From an uncultured Porphyromonadaceae bacterium (GTDB lineage: Bacteria > Bacteroidota > Bacteroidia > Bacteroidales > Muribaculaceae), in the NCBI GenBank assembly GCA_947575235.1, contig CANPMT010000011.1, forward strand, positions 1-53,256: a DNA stretch of 53,256 bases. The letters are read 5' to 3'. Both the position numbers and the translations under genes were made by a program. The notes beneath the pieces were generated by a model. It worked only from the letters and a program-made list of their open reading frames with translations, was not told the DNA's origin and made no database searches. Positions 21,305 to 29,940 of this stretch are shown here, in pieces; position 1 is the stretch's first letter; every line of letters begins with the position of its first letter.

Positions 21305-24300
21305 TTAATATTCTTTCCAGGGGGTTATGCCGATCTGGTTGACGGGCTTGCTCAGGAATGCCTTTACATAGGCTCCTGCCAGACGGGCATTGGTGAGCAA
21401 CGGTATGTTGTGGTCGATTGCCCAGCGGCGGATGCGGTAGCCGTTGGTGAGCTCACGCTTGGTGTGATTCTTCGGGATATTGATCACAAGATCCACCTCA
21501 TGGTTGGCTATAAGGTCGAGCACATTCTCACCCTCCTCATCGGGCCAGCATACGGCGCGGGCCTCAATGCCGTTGTCGTTGAGGAACTTGGCTGTGCCGG
21601 CAGTGCCATATATCTTGTAGCCGTTCTCACCCAACAGACGGCAGGCCTCAAGCATATCCACCTTGCCGCGGACATCACCTGAGCTTACCAGCACACCCTT
21701 CTCGGGAACGTGGTGGCCAACTGAGATCATAGCGTTGAGAAGAGCCTCGTCGAAGTCTTTTCCGAGACAGCCAACCTCACCGGTCGACGACATATCCACA
21801 CCAAGCACAGGGTCGGCCTTGTGCAGACGTGCGAATGAGAACTGCGAAGCCTTCACACCGATGTAGTCGATGTCGAATGTCGAGGTATCAACCTTCTCCA
21901 CCTTCTCGCCAAGCATGATGCGTGTGGCAGTCTCGATGAAGTTCTTCTTCAGCACCTTGCTCACGAATGGGAATGAACGTGAGGCGCGGAGGTTACACTC
22001 TATCACCTTCACATAGTTATCCTTGGCAAGATACTGGATGTTGAACGGGCCCGATATGTTGAGCTCCTTGGCTATCTTGGCACTGATGCGCTTGATGCGG
22101 CGTGCTGTGGCCATATATATCTTCTGGGCCGGGAATACCAGAGTGGCATCACCTGAATGCACACCTGCAAACTCCACATGCTCGGAGATGGCATACTCCA
22201 CAATCTCACCGTTGCGGGCCACGGCATCAAACTCTATCTCCTTGGCATTCTGCATGAACTCTGACACAACCACCGGATATTCCTTCGAAACCTTGGCAGC
22301 CTCGGAAAGGAAACGGTGGAGCTGGTCATAATCATAGCATACGTTCATGGCGGCACCCGAAAGCACGTAGCTGGGACGCACAAGAACCGGGAATCCTACC
22401 TCGGCGATGAAGCCATCAATCTCCTCAGTGGTGGTGAGCTCCTTCCAACGGGGCTGGTCGATGCCGAGCTGGTCGAGCATGGCTGAGAACTTGTGACGGT
22501 TCTCGGCACGGTCGATCGAGATAGGGGAGGTGCCAAGCACGGGTACATGCTGACGGTAGAGCTTCATAGCCAGGTTGTTGGGAATCTGGCCACCCACACT
22601 CACAATCACTCCGCGGGGCGCCTCAAGGTCAAGGATATCCATGACACGCTCGAAGCTGAGCTCGTCGAAGTAGAGGCGGTCGCACATGTCATAATCGGTC
22701 GACACAGTCTCCGGATTATAGTTGATCATGATTGACTTGAAGCCATTCTTGCGGCAGGTGTTGGCGGCGTTTACCGAGCACCAGTCAAACTCCACAGAGC
22801 TACCGATACGGTAGGCACCTGAACCCAACACAACTATATTGTTGCCGGCATTCATGTCATAACGGATTGAGTTCTCCTCAGAACCGTAGGTGACGTAGAG
22901 ATAATTGGTAAGTTCGGGATATTCCGAAGCCACTGTATTTATGCGGCGGATATGGGGCACGACATCGAGACTCTTGCGATGGTTGCGCACACGCAGAATC
23001 TCATTCTCCATGTTCCCCTGCGGGTTCTCGACGAAACGGGCAATCTGGAAGTCGGAGAAACCGAGACGCTTGGCCTCCTTGATGACATCCTTGGGAAGGT
23101 CCTCAATCTTGTCATAACCCTCAAGCACACCTTTATAGCGCACGATATTGGCGAGACGCTCGATAAACCATTTGTCGATTTTGGTAAGCTCCTCGATACG
23201 GTCGACCGTATAACCCTCCTCAAGAGCCTGTGCGATCGCGAAGATACGCATATCGGTAGGATGCGACAGCACAGTGTCCAGGTTGTCGAAATGGAGGTCG
23301 GTGTTACCTACGAAACCGTGCATACCCTGGCCAATCATACGGAGACCCTTCTGAATAATCTCCTCAAACGATTTGCCGATTGACATAATCTCGCCCACCG
23401 ACTTCATCGAAGAGCCGATCTCGCGGTCAACCCCAACGAATTTGGAGAGGTCCCAGCGAGGGATTTTCACAATCATATAATCAACTGAGGGAGCCACATA
23501 TGCGGAGTTGGGGGTTCCCATCTCGCCAATCTGGTCGAGAGTGTAGCCCAAAGCGAGTTTGGCAGCCACGAAAGCTAAGGGATAGCCCGAAGCCTTTGAA
23601 GCCAAAGCCGAAGAGCGGCTCAGACGTGCGTTGATCTCGATGATACGGTAGTCGTTGGTCTCGGCATTGAAAGCATACTGGATGTTGCATTCGCCTACGA
23701 TACCGATGTGGCGCACCACCTTAGTGGCAATCTCCTCAAGCATCTTGATCTGCTCGGGAGTGAGCGACACGATAGGAGCCACGACAATCGACTCACCGGT
23801 GTGAATGCCGAGGGGGTCGAAATTCTCCATCGGCACAACGGTGAAGCAATGGTCATTGGCATCGCGGATAACCTCGAACTCAATCTCTTTCCAACCTTTA
23901 AGGCTCTCCTCAACGAGAATCTGTTTTGAATATGCCAAGGCGCTCTCGCAATGTTTGCGGAATTCCTCGTCGTTATTGCATATTCCGGAGCCCAGACCGC
24001 CGAGGGCGTAACCTGAGCGCACCATAACCGGGAAACCGATGCGGTGAGCCACCTCAACGGCATCCTCGATGCTCTCCACAGCCTGCGACACGGGGGTTTT
24101 GGCATCTATCTCGTTAAGTTTCTTTACAAAAAGGTCACGGTCTTCTGTTATCATGATAGCCTCAACCGATGTGCCGAGCACCTTCACGCCATATTTGTCG
24201 AGCGTGCCGTTGAGGTAAAGCTCCGTGCCGCAGTTAAGGGCAGTCTGGCCACCGAAAGCCAATAGAATGCCGTCAGGACGTTCCTTCTTGATTACCTCCT

Positions 24301-24505
24301 CCACGAAGTAGGGGGTGATAGGGAGGAAATAGACCTGGTCGGCCACTCCTTCTGAAGTCTGGATGGTGGCAATGTTGGGATTGATCAGCACTGTGGAGAT
24401 ACCTTCCTCACGCAGAGCCTTGAGTGCCTGTGATCCCGAGTAGTCAAATTCGCCCGCCTGCCCAATCTTGAGGGCACCGGAGCCGAGAAGCAAAACCTTT
24501 TTCAT
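21305..24505 (-). CDS. carB: Carbamoyl-phosphate synthase large subunit
   Basis: Makes carbamoyl phosphate from bicarbonate, ammonia (delivered by CarA) and two ATP, for pyrimidine and arginine synthesis. Two homologous ATP-grasp halves are seen: the first from KKVLLLGSGALKIGQAGEFDYSG (GGLGSGICN, EINARLSRSSALASKASGYPLA) and the second from IVVLGSGAYRIGSSVEFDW (RPSYVLSGAAMNVCYD, ECNLRASRSFPFVSKV). An MGS-like allosteric domain follows (KIYGTAGTAKFLNDNGI...DLVINIP). An upstream in-frame ATG at 24553 would add 16 residues; the start at 24505 (MKKVLLLGSG) gives 1066 aa, the family's normal length and N-terminus. No carA is adjacent. It follows the GH30 gene on the same strand but has its own -7 box. 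Confidence 0.96.
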   Translation of the reverse strand: MKKVLLLGSGALKIGQAGEFDYSGSQALKALREEGISTVLINPNIATIQTSEGVADQVYFLPITPYFVEEVIKKERPDGILLAFGGQTALNCGTELYLNGTLDKYGVKVLGTSVEAIMITEDRDLFVKKLNEIDAKTPVSQAVESIEDAVEVAHRIGFPVMVRSGYALGGLGSGICNNDEEFRKHCESALAYSKQILVEESLKGWKEIEFEVIRDANDHCFTVVPMENFDPLGIHTGESIVVAPIVSLTPEQIKMLEEIATKVVRHIGIVGECNIQYAFNAETNDYRIIEINARLSRSSALASKASGYPLAFVAAKLALGYTLDQIGEMGTPNSAYVAPSVDYMIVKIPRWDLSKFVGVDREIGSSMKSVGEIMSIGKSFEEIIQKGLRMIGQGMHGFVGNTDLHFDNLDTVLSHPTDMRIFAIAQALEEGYTVDRIEELTKIDKWFIERLANIVRYKGVLEGYDKIEDLPKDVIKEAKRLGFSDFQIARFVENPQGNMENEILRVRNHRKSLDVVPHIRRINTVASEYPELTNYLYVTYGSEENSIRYDMNAGNNIVVLGSGAYRIGSSVEFDWCSVNAANTCRKNGFKSIMINYNPETVSTDYDMCDRLYFDELSFERVMDILDLEAPRGVIVSVGGQIPNNLAMKLYRQHVPVLGTSPISIDRAENRHKFSAMLDQLGIDQPRWKELTTTEEIDGFIAEVGFPVLVRPSYVLSGAAMNVCYDYDQLHRFLSEAAKVSKEYPVVVSEFMQNAKEIEFDAVARNGEIVEYAISEHVEFAGVHSGDATLVFPAQKIYMATARRIKRISAKIAKELNISGPFNIQYLAKDNYVKVIECNLRASRSFPFVSKVLKKNFIETATRIMLGEKVEKVDTSTFDIDYIGVKASQFSFARLHKADPVLGVDMSSTGEVGCLGKDFDEALLNAMISVGHHVPEKGVLVSSGDVRGKVDMLEACRLLGENGYKIYGTAGTAKFLNDNGIEARAVCWPDEEGENVLDLIANHEVDLVINIPKNHTKRELTNGYRIRRWAIDHNIPLLTNARLAGAYVKAFLSKPVNQIGITPWKEY

Positions 24506-24550
24506 AATGCAGTTTAATTGCAATCTTGTATAGTGGGTACAATTTGCCCA

Positions 24551-24558
24551 CAAAATTA
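24551..24558 (-). promoter_or_regulatory. Predicted -7 box of carB
   Basis: Minus strand TAATTTTG, a full consensus match 46 bp before the chosen carB start codon. It supports that start, because the alternative ATG at 24553 would overlap the box. A GTGGG/CCCAC inverted repeat lies just downstream (24532-24550). Confidence 0.55.
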
Positions 24559-24663
24559 CAACAAATCTCTCTCATATGGAATAAAAAGCCTCAGGAATTT
24601 TTAGGAACAGACCATTTATTCGCTATAATAGAGTCAGTTGAGCGGATTTTCTGGGAGTCGGAA

Positions 24664-26151
24664 TCAGTTCTGAACAAAGGTATTCATGGAATGAGGCTTG
24701 AGCTGCAGGTTGAGATAGCTCCCGTCGACAGGCACGCTTACCGTGCGCACGTCGTCGTTGAAGTTGCCTGCCACCACCACATATTTCCCTTCGGGAGTGC
24801 GGGCCATGAGCACCGGCATCCTGTCGTCAGCCGTAGGCACAAACCCCACAATCTCAGCCCCCTCGCGTATGAATGAGCTGTAATGACGATAGGTGTAATA
24901 CTCAGGCACATACTCGAATGAGCGCGTCTTGGAGTCAACCCTCACCAAAGCATTCTGGCGCCATCCCCAGGGGCTCTCCCCCTTGTCGCAGAGTATGAGA
25001 TTCCAGTTGTTGTAGTCGGAACATCCGTTGCCGAGATAGTGATTTATCAGATGGAAGGTATGCTCGGCCGCACGCCAATCCATCGAGCCATCGCCACATT
25101 CGCTCTCGGTCGACATATATGCGTAGCGGGGATAACGCTCGCGGATACGTGGCAGAATCTGTCCACCCTCACATTGGAAACCGATACCCTTTATGTTGGC
25201 GCTCATACGCGGATCCTCAAGCAACCCGTTAACATGGTCAAACCGGTTGGTATTGAACGTGCCCAAGTAAAGAGCCACCTCAGGATGATTAGCCTGAAGG
25301 GTAGGGGCGAGATACTCCAGATTGAAACGCAGAATGCCGTCAGAGGTCCATGGGCAGCCGGGATAGGGTGTATAGCTGTAAGCCTCATTCTGATACATCA
25401 CCATCGTGATGGGGATATGCTGCTCGGCGTAGAGGTCGATAAACCGGCTGAACATATCGGCATAACACTGCAGATAGCGCGGACTCTGGATCATGTAGTC
25501 CTGCACCGCCATCCTGCGGGGGAAGAGATTTTTGTCGGGATTGACCTGCTCATTGTCAGAACGGTCGTCATCGCCGAACAGGAGGCAGTCGAGGCGCTTG
25601 TCAAGGTCGTTGAATACGGAGCTCTGCACTGCATAATGCGCGTTGATTTTCATCCATGCCGGAGGGCTCCAGGGGGACATCCAGAAAGTCATGTCGGGAT
25701 TATACTTCTGGGCAGCCCGTATGTAGGGTATTATTGTGAGTTTATCGCGTTCGATATTGAAATACTTCAGACTGAAATCTCCCGGCACCTCGCTGCAGGA
25801 GAACCATGAGAGGGCATAGTCGTTGGCATTCATCGATATGCGTCCGAGACTGAACTTAAGCTCCCCATCCGGAGCGAACACATTCTTCAGAATCTCCTCC
25901 TGCTCCTCACGTTTGAGCATACAGAGGGCTTTCCAATCCTGCTCATTGAATGTGGTGCCCCACTTGTTGAAAGTCACCGCAGGAGCCGAGGTGTCGATAT
26001 CCAGCGCGTTGCCGGATGGTGAGGAGGTTGTCTTGATTTTACCCTCCTCATGCCAACGCAGCGAGTCGGTTGTCGAGATATGTTTGAAAGTCAGGGCCAT
26101 CCCGCTCAGCGAGGAGAGCACACAGCAAAGAGTGAGTAATCCTTTTTTCAT
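24664..26151 (-). CDS. GH30 family glycoside hydrolase
   Basis: Secreted retaining beta-glycosidase of family 30 (relatives include beta-glucosidases/glucosylceramidases, beta-1,6-glucanases and beta-xylosidases). A signal peptide covers about residues 1-19 (SLSGMALT). The TIM barrel carries FSLGRISMNANDYAL, FWMSPWSPPAWMK, the acid/base Glu in MYQNEAYSYTPYPGCPWT (near 256) and a TES(E) segment with the probable nucleophile (near 349). The side beta-domain contributes YYTYRHYSSFIREGAEIVG and GKYVVVAGNFNDD. The 495-aa length fits. Substrate is not decided by sequence. Beta-1,6-glucanase activity would match a fungal cell-wall theme with the mannanases nearby, but this is speculation. It lies 71 bp behind the glutaminase gene and may be cotranscribed with it. 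Confidence 0.9.
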   Translation of the reverse strand: MKKGLLTLCCVLSSLSGMALTFKHISTTDSLRWHEEGKIKTTSSPSGNALDIDTSAPAVTFNKWGTTFNEQDWKALCMLKREEQEEILKNVFAPDGELKFSLGRISMNANDYALSWFSCSEVPGDFSLKYFNIERDKLTIIPYIRAAQKYNPDMTFWMSPWSPPAWMKINAHYAVQSSVFNDLDKRLDCLLFGDDDRSDNEQVNPDKNLFPRRMAVQDYMIQSPRYLQCYADMFSRFIDLYAEQHIPITMVMYQNEAYSYTPYPGCPWTSDGILRFNLEYLAPTLQANHPEVALYLGTFNTNRFDHVNGLLEDPRMSANIKGIGFQCEGGQILPRIRERYPRYAYMSTESECGDGSMDWRAAEHTFHLINHYLGNGCSDYNNWNLILCDKGESPWGWRQNALVRVDSKTRSFEYVPEYYTYRHYSSFIREGAEIVGFVPTADDRMPVLMARTPEGKYVVVAGNFNDDVRTVSVPVDGSYLNLQLKPHSMNTFVQN

Positions 26152-26222
26152 ATTCGTATCCTTTTCGTTCTTATACGTTTCAGCCCGGGAGCATACTCAA
26201 TGTGGAGAGCGAAAAAATACAA

Positions 26223-27137
26223 TCAGAATATAGAACTTCTGATATCGGTGGTGAAGCGTTCCAGAAATTCTATTCCGGCCAGGGAGTTGCCATAACTGTT
26301 CAGACCCGGGCTCCATACCGCCACCGAGAGTTTCCCCGGCATATACGCCGCGATACCGCCCCCCACACCGCTTTTGCCGGGCAGTCCGACACGATAGGCG
26401 AAATCACCGCTCTCGTCATAGAACCCGCAGGTGGCCATCACGGCGCCGATACGCTTGCTCTGGCTTATGGTGAGGACCCGTTTCCCCGTCACCGGGTTGA
26501 CACCCCTGTTGGCAAACATCAGGAAGCTGCGGGCAAGGTCGGCACAGCTCATAGCGATTGCGCACTGGTGGCAATAGACATCGATAAGCGTCTCGACATC
26601 ATTATGTATGTTGCCGAAACTCTTCATAAAATAGGCCAATGCCATGTTACGGTCGGCATGCTCCCGCTCACTGCATGCAATACGGTGGTCATAATATATA
26701 TCATCTGTGCCAGCCAACGAACGCACAAAGTCGAGTATAGCCTCCTTGGGGCGCGGATATAGGGAGATGAGCCTGTCGGTAATCACCAAAGCCCCGGCAT
26801 TGATAAAGGGATTGCGCGGAATGCCACGCTCATGCTCAAGCTGCACAAGCGAGTTGAATGGGTTGCCGGAGGGTTCACGTCCCACCGATTGCCACAACTC
26901 CTCCCCCATATGGCTGATTACCATGGCGAGAGTGAAAACCTTCGACACACTCTGGATAGAGAAGGGGATCTCCGAGTCGCCGGTGCGGAAGCTCTTCAGA
27001 TCGAGGGTCTCTACCACAATACCCAACTGTTCCGGGTTGACCTCTGCAAGAGCCGGGATATAGTCGGCCACCTTTCCCTTCCCCAGGAAGGGTGTAACCT
27101 CATTATATATTCTTCTGATAACTTTATCGTAGTCCAT
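26223..27137 (-). CDS. glsA: Glutaminase A
   Basis: Serine-dependent glutaminase (beta-lactamase-like fold) converting glutamine to glutamate and ammonia in the cytoplasm; in some bacteria linked to acid resistance together with a glutamate/GABA system, which is not in this window. The SxxK catalytic pair is in QSVSKVF (Ser 63, Lys 66). Other family blocks: GREPSGNPFNSLVQLE, GIPRNPFINAGALV, NMALAYFMKSFGNI, YCHQCAIAMSCADLA, FANRGVNPVTG, VGLPGKSGVGGGI and a C-terminal NSLAGIEFLERF. The 304-aa chain is full length, with no signal peptide. No consensus promoter box was seen in the first 100 bp upstream (the best, near 27240-27247, has one mismatch). Confidence 0.95.
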   Translation of the reverse strand: MDYDKVIRRIYNEVTPFLGKGKVADYIPALAEVNPEQLGIVVETLDLKSFRTGDSEIPFSIQSVSKVFTLAMVISHMGEELWQSVGREPSGNPFNSLVQLEHERGIPRNPFINAGALVITDRLISLYPRPKEAILDFVRSLAGTDDIYYDHRIACSEREHADRNMALAYFMKSFGNIHNDVETLIDVYCHQCAIAMSCADLARSFLMFANRGVNPVTGKRVLTISQSKRIGAVMATCGFYDESGDFAYRVGLPGKSGVGGGIAAYMPGKLSVAVWSPGLNSYGNSLAGIEFLERFTTDIRSSIF

Positions 27138-27280
27138 ATGGTTAATCTTTAAATAGTGTGTGCCGTTCTGTTCAGGATCAGGCTACAGGGGATAGCCATT
27201 CCACATCGCTGAGAAACGGTCTGCATCCAACACTCTATAAAAAGATAACGCATCTTACAATCTGATATTAATGCCCTTTG

Positions 27281-27472
27281 AAAAAAATTTTTCGGAGGTT
27301 CGTGAACCATCTGAACCGGTGGTATGTTATAATATCAGAAAATCGGTTGATACACGACGAAAGATTTCAACGGTATTCAACAACGATTTCTTCGTTTCAT
27401 GATGTTAGGTTAGTTTGAAAATGTATTATGGAAAACATACAGAGTCGGCCGATGTGAATCGGTCGACTCTGT
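27281..27472 (-). repeat. Dispersed repeat, copy B, with terminator-like hairpin
   Basis: Minus-strand copy of the element at 35492-35640. It starts with a 15-bp stem-loop (27472-27458 with 27453-27439, loop 4 nt). Next come TGTATGTTTTCCATAATAC, CAAACTAACCTAACATCATG, an extra stretch of about 47 bp absent from the other copy, and TTTTCTGATATTATAACAT. The ATG in it is followed by a stop within 8 codons, so it does not encode a protein here. It lies about 140 bp behind the small membrane-protein gene on the same strand. Confidence 0.75.
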
Positions 27473-27508
27473 TTTTAATAAGTCATCTGGTTTTAATAAG
27501 GCATCTGG
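27473..27508 (+). repeat. 18-bp tandem duplication
   Basis: TTTTAATAAGTCATCTGG and TTTTAATAAGGCATCTGG stand head to tail with one mismatch, directly beside the hairpin of the dispersed repeat. Confidence 0.8.
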
Positions 27509-27613
27509 CGAACAAAAAATAGGATGTCTCAGCCCTGAACACAGCAGGAAGCGCAATGTCTTCTTTATGTATTTGATGGTGTAATTATATTGGAAGATTA
27601 GTTTCAAAAACGG

Positions 27614-27985
27614 TTATTTTTTTGTATGGAATTGCTCAATACATTTAACAACCCATAAAAGGAAATCAGTACCAACCATTACTATACCTATAATAAACAG
27701 GTTATTAAAATTACCCGCCTGTTCTAAATTAAGGTATGCAAATATACCAAGAGCAACATCTACAAGAGGATTGCCCAGGGGCTTGCCGAAACTTATTCGA
27801 CTATTGGATGAATATTGATTAGACGCTTCTTCAAACATAATTAGAAGAAGACCTATCGCACAGATGATAGCTATAATTCCTCCAATTATTGTCTTTGGAA
27901 TCAAATATATTCCAAAGACAATAATAAAAGCTATAAGCATTAACCAATCAAGGTAGGCTAATATTTTTCTTATCGTTGCCAGCAT
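27614..27985 (-). CDS. Small hypothetical membrane protein (123 aa)
   Basis: Not recognised. The chain has strongly hydrophobic stretches at about residues 14-30 (LMLIAFIIVFGIYLIP), 32-50 (TIIGGIIAIICAIGLLLIMF), 75-88 (VDVALGIFAYLNL) and 97-114 (LFIIGIVMVGTDFLLWVV). It is thus probably an inner-membrane protein with three or four helices and a short hydrophilic loop (NQYSSNSRISFGKPLG) between helices 2 and 3. The DNA is AT-rich. It lies about 100 bp behind the AAA/PD-(D/E)XK gene on the same strand, with a palindrome in between. Codon use and the signature of helices make a real gene likely, but there is no functional clue. Confidence 0.6.
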   Translation of the reverse strand: MLATIRKILAYLDWLMLIAFIIVFGIYLIPKTIIGGIIAIICAIGLLLIMFEEASNQYSSNSRISFGKPLGNPLVDVALGIFAYLNLEQAGNFNNLFIIGIVMVGTDFLLWVVKCIEQFHTKK

Positions 27986-28070
27986 AGAAAACTATTTATT
28001 TTAGAAATTTACAATGAGATTTAGAATTATTTTCATGATGCAAATGTGCACTGCATTTTCGACTTGGGCC

Positions 28071-28086
28071 ACTTTCCCGGGAAAGT
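28071..28086. repeat. 16-bp perfect palindrome
   Basis: ACTTTCCCGGGAAAGT, 6 bp behind the stop codon of the AAA/PD-(D/E)XK gene. Without a loop it is more like a protein-binding site than a terminator. Confidence 0.6.
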
Positions 28087-28091
28087 CAGTT

Positions 28092-29813
28092 CTACAGAGC
28101 GCACTGCCGGCAAACTGCGAGAGAGGTGCCATGGAAAACGAGTACGATGGGATGTACCGTTGTGTCTTGGAGAAGGGGGATGAGCTTTCTATCGCTAAGA
28201 TAGCGGACGAGCTGCTTGTCTGCCTCATGCGACAATCTTTCCACCTCCGACTCAGGAGAGGAGGGCTTGGCGTATTTCAACTCCAGGATATAGCTGTGAC
28301 GCGCCTCGGGGAAACGGTTTAACTGGGGAATCATCAGAAAATCACTGTAGCCATACCCCATCTCTATCTCGGGGCATAACAGGTGGTAGTCGCACATTGC
28401 CAGATATGCCTTAATGAAACCTTGCACATTGTGCTCCCCCCCGATTGCGTCACGCACCGAAGATGCCTTCTTGTATTCTGCACCCAGATATCGCATAAGA
28501 GGTTCCCAGTCACCATCGAAAGCCAAGCTGTCGAACAGGTTGGTAAGGCGGGTGAGGTTGAGGGAGTGTTCTTTCTGATAAAGACCCACGATGTAATCCC
28601 AGTATTGCAATCGGACACACTGGTTTGGGATAATCATCCGCACGCGCATACCGCGAGGCGCTCCCATTGTCAGCATCCCGTAATAATAGATCAGCGACTG
28701 GAAATTGTTCTCATCTGTGACGGCAAGAGCCGGAAATGTTGTAATGAGTTTTATGTCGGAGTATTCCTTGTTGGCAATATCAAGGATGATGCTTTGACGC
28801 CTATTGCCCCCTATCCCCCGGTCAATATCGACAAGTTGTCTGAGCTTCTTATAGTCAGTGCGGGTGTTGCTGTCGACCATCTGTTCAGGCATACTCCCAT
28901 AGGTGATTAAATTGTTCAGGAAATAGAGAGACATGGTGGTGTTATACACGCTCTCCTCTCCACAACAATCCCGAGAGAAGCAATAGTTGTTGTACCAGGG
29001 ACGCATCACGTCGAGCACCTCATCAACATCCATAGCCAGGGCACCCTGCTCTTTATAGTACTCCAACATTCGTCGCAGTTCCTCCTCACTGAAACCAAGC
29101 ATTGAGTTGAATGGTGCGAGCTGCGAGATATTGAAGGCGATGTTATAGCCACTTGTAAGGTCGTCCATAGTCACAGGTGAGACTCCCATCATGAAAATTC
29201 GAGAGAATGCCGGTTTTAGAGTCTTGAAAAAATCGCGATAGAATCCCTCAGCATGGGTGAGCCTATGAAACACCTCCTGACCATGGCTTGACAGAACCAC
29301 ATTTGTAAAGTTGTCATATTCGTCGATTATCAGATACAAAGGGTTTCCGGCAGCTTTTGCGGCAGCTCCAATAAGATTGATTTTCTGACCGGCGCGTTTT
29401 GTCTCGAGCACACTCTCAACTGTGAAAGAGGAATAGAAATCCTTATATTTTTTTATAAAAGCATCTATGCAGCCGTTGCAATACTCGTTGAAGGTGTCAT
29501 CCAGTTTATCAAGAGATGCAGTTGCAAGAGAGAAGTCCAGTCTGAGCACCTGATAGCGGTTGGCATCGGGGGTTGGATTCTTCCCGATCCAAAGACTTCC
29601 GAACAGATCCTTAAACTTATCTTTTGTAAAGATATCGTAATAGGCTTCGAGCATATCAACAAAGACGCTCTTTCCGAATCTACGCGGACGCATAAAGAAG
29701 AGGAAGCGGGCAGCCTCTTCAATCTTGGGAATATACATCGACTTATCAACGAAGTAGTAATCCTCTTTGATGATTTCGGAAAAATTTGATATGCCGTAAG
29801 GTATCTTTTTCAT
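28092..29813 (-). CDS. AAA-ATPase-like protein with C-terminal PD-(D/E)XK nuclease-like domain
   Basis: Member of the 'AAA-ATPase_like / PDDEXK_9' family, common and multicopy in gut Bacteroidales, function unproven. N-terminus KKIPYGISNFSEIIKEDYYFVDKSMYI is typical. The P-loop is the family's RPRRFGKSVF form, a Walker B-like segment is LYLIIDEYDNF, and GVSPVTMDDLTSGYNIA and WYNNYCFS follow. The C-terminal nuclease-like motif is HSYILELKYAK. A longer frame starts at 29849, but 29813 gives the standard N-terminus and lies 25 bp behind a perfect -7 box; it gives 573 aa. It is unrelated in family detail to the two DUF4143 ATPases of the window, though the overall plan (P-loop plus nuclease-like tail) is alike. 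Confidence 0.88.
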   Translation of the reverse strand: MKKIPYGISNFSEIIKEDYYFVDKSMYIPKIEEAARFLFFMRPRRFGKSVFVDMLEAYYDIFTKDKFKDLFGSLWIGKNPTPDANRYQVLRLDFSLATASLDKLDDTFNEYCNGCIDAFIKKYKDFYSSFTVESVLETKRAGQKINLIGAAAKAAGNPLYLIIDEYDNFTNVVLSSHGQEVFHRLTHAEGFYRDFFKTLKPAFSRIFMMGVSPVTMDDLTSGYNIAFNISQLAPFNSMLGFSEEELRRMLEYYKEQGALAMDVDEVLDVMRPWYNNYCFSRDCCGEESVYNTTMSLYFLNNLITYGSMPEQMVDSNTRTDYKKLRQLVDIDRGIGGNRRQSIILDIANKEYSDIKLITTFPALAVTDENNFQSLIYYYGMLTMGAPRGMRVRMIIPNQCVRLQYWDYIVGLYQKEHSLNLTRLTNLFDSLAFDGDWEPLMRYLGAEYKKASSVRDAIGGEHNVQGFIKAYLAMCDYHLLCPEIEMGYGYSDFLMIPQLNRFPEARHSYILELKYAKPSSPESEVERLSHEADKQLVRYLSDRKLIPLLQDTTVHPIVLVFHGTSLAVCRQCAL

Positions 29814-29837
29814 CTTAAATAAATTTTGGAGCCTGAG

Positions 29838-29868
29838 CAAAGTTAGCAATTATTTAGGAGTTAACCAA
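29838..29868 (-). promoter_or_regulatory. Predicted promoter of the AAA/PD-(D/E)XK gene
   Basis: Minus strand: -7 box TAACTTTG (29845-29838) and TTTTG with TTG at 29868-29866, spacing 20 bp. Confidence 0.7.
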
Positions 29869-29887
29869 AACTCAATATATACAGACA

Positions 29888-29915
29888 GAGGCGGCCGATT
29901 CATATCGACCGCCTC
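29888..29915 (-). terminator. Terminator hairpin behind GH92
   Basis: Stem 29888-29894 with 29909-29915 plus an inner CGA/TCG. The core GGCCGATTCATATCGACC is almost the same as the hairpin core of the dispersed repeat at 35492. On the minus strand a TGTCTGTATATATTG tail follows. Confidence 0.65.
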
Positions 29916-29940
29916 CGGTTAAAGTATCTTGACAAGTTGG

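Noticed and set aside
24506..24553. Sixteen-residue N-terminal extension of CarB
   Set aside because: It overlaps the predicted -7 box and is absent from the usual family N-terminus MKKVLLLGSG.
27410..27607. 65-codon minus-strand frame across the repeat hairpin
   Set aside because: It overlaps the hairpin and tandem duplication and has no signal or domain; it is probably a by-product of the repeat sequence.
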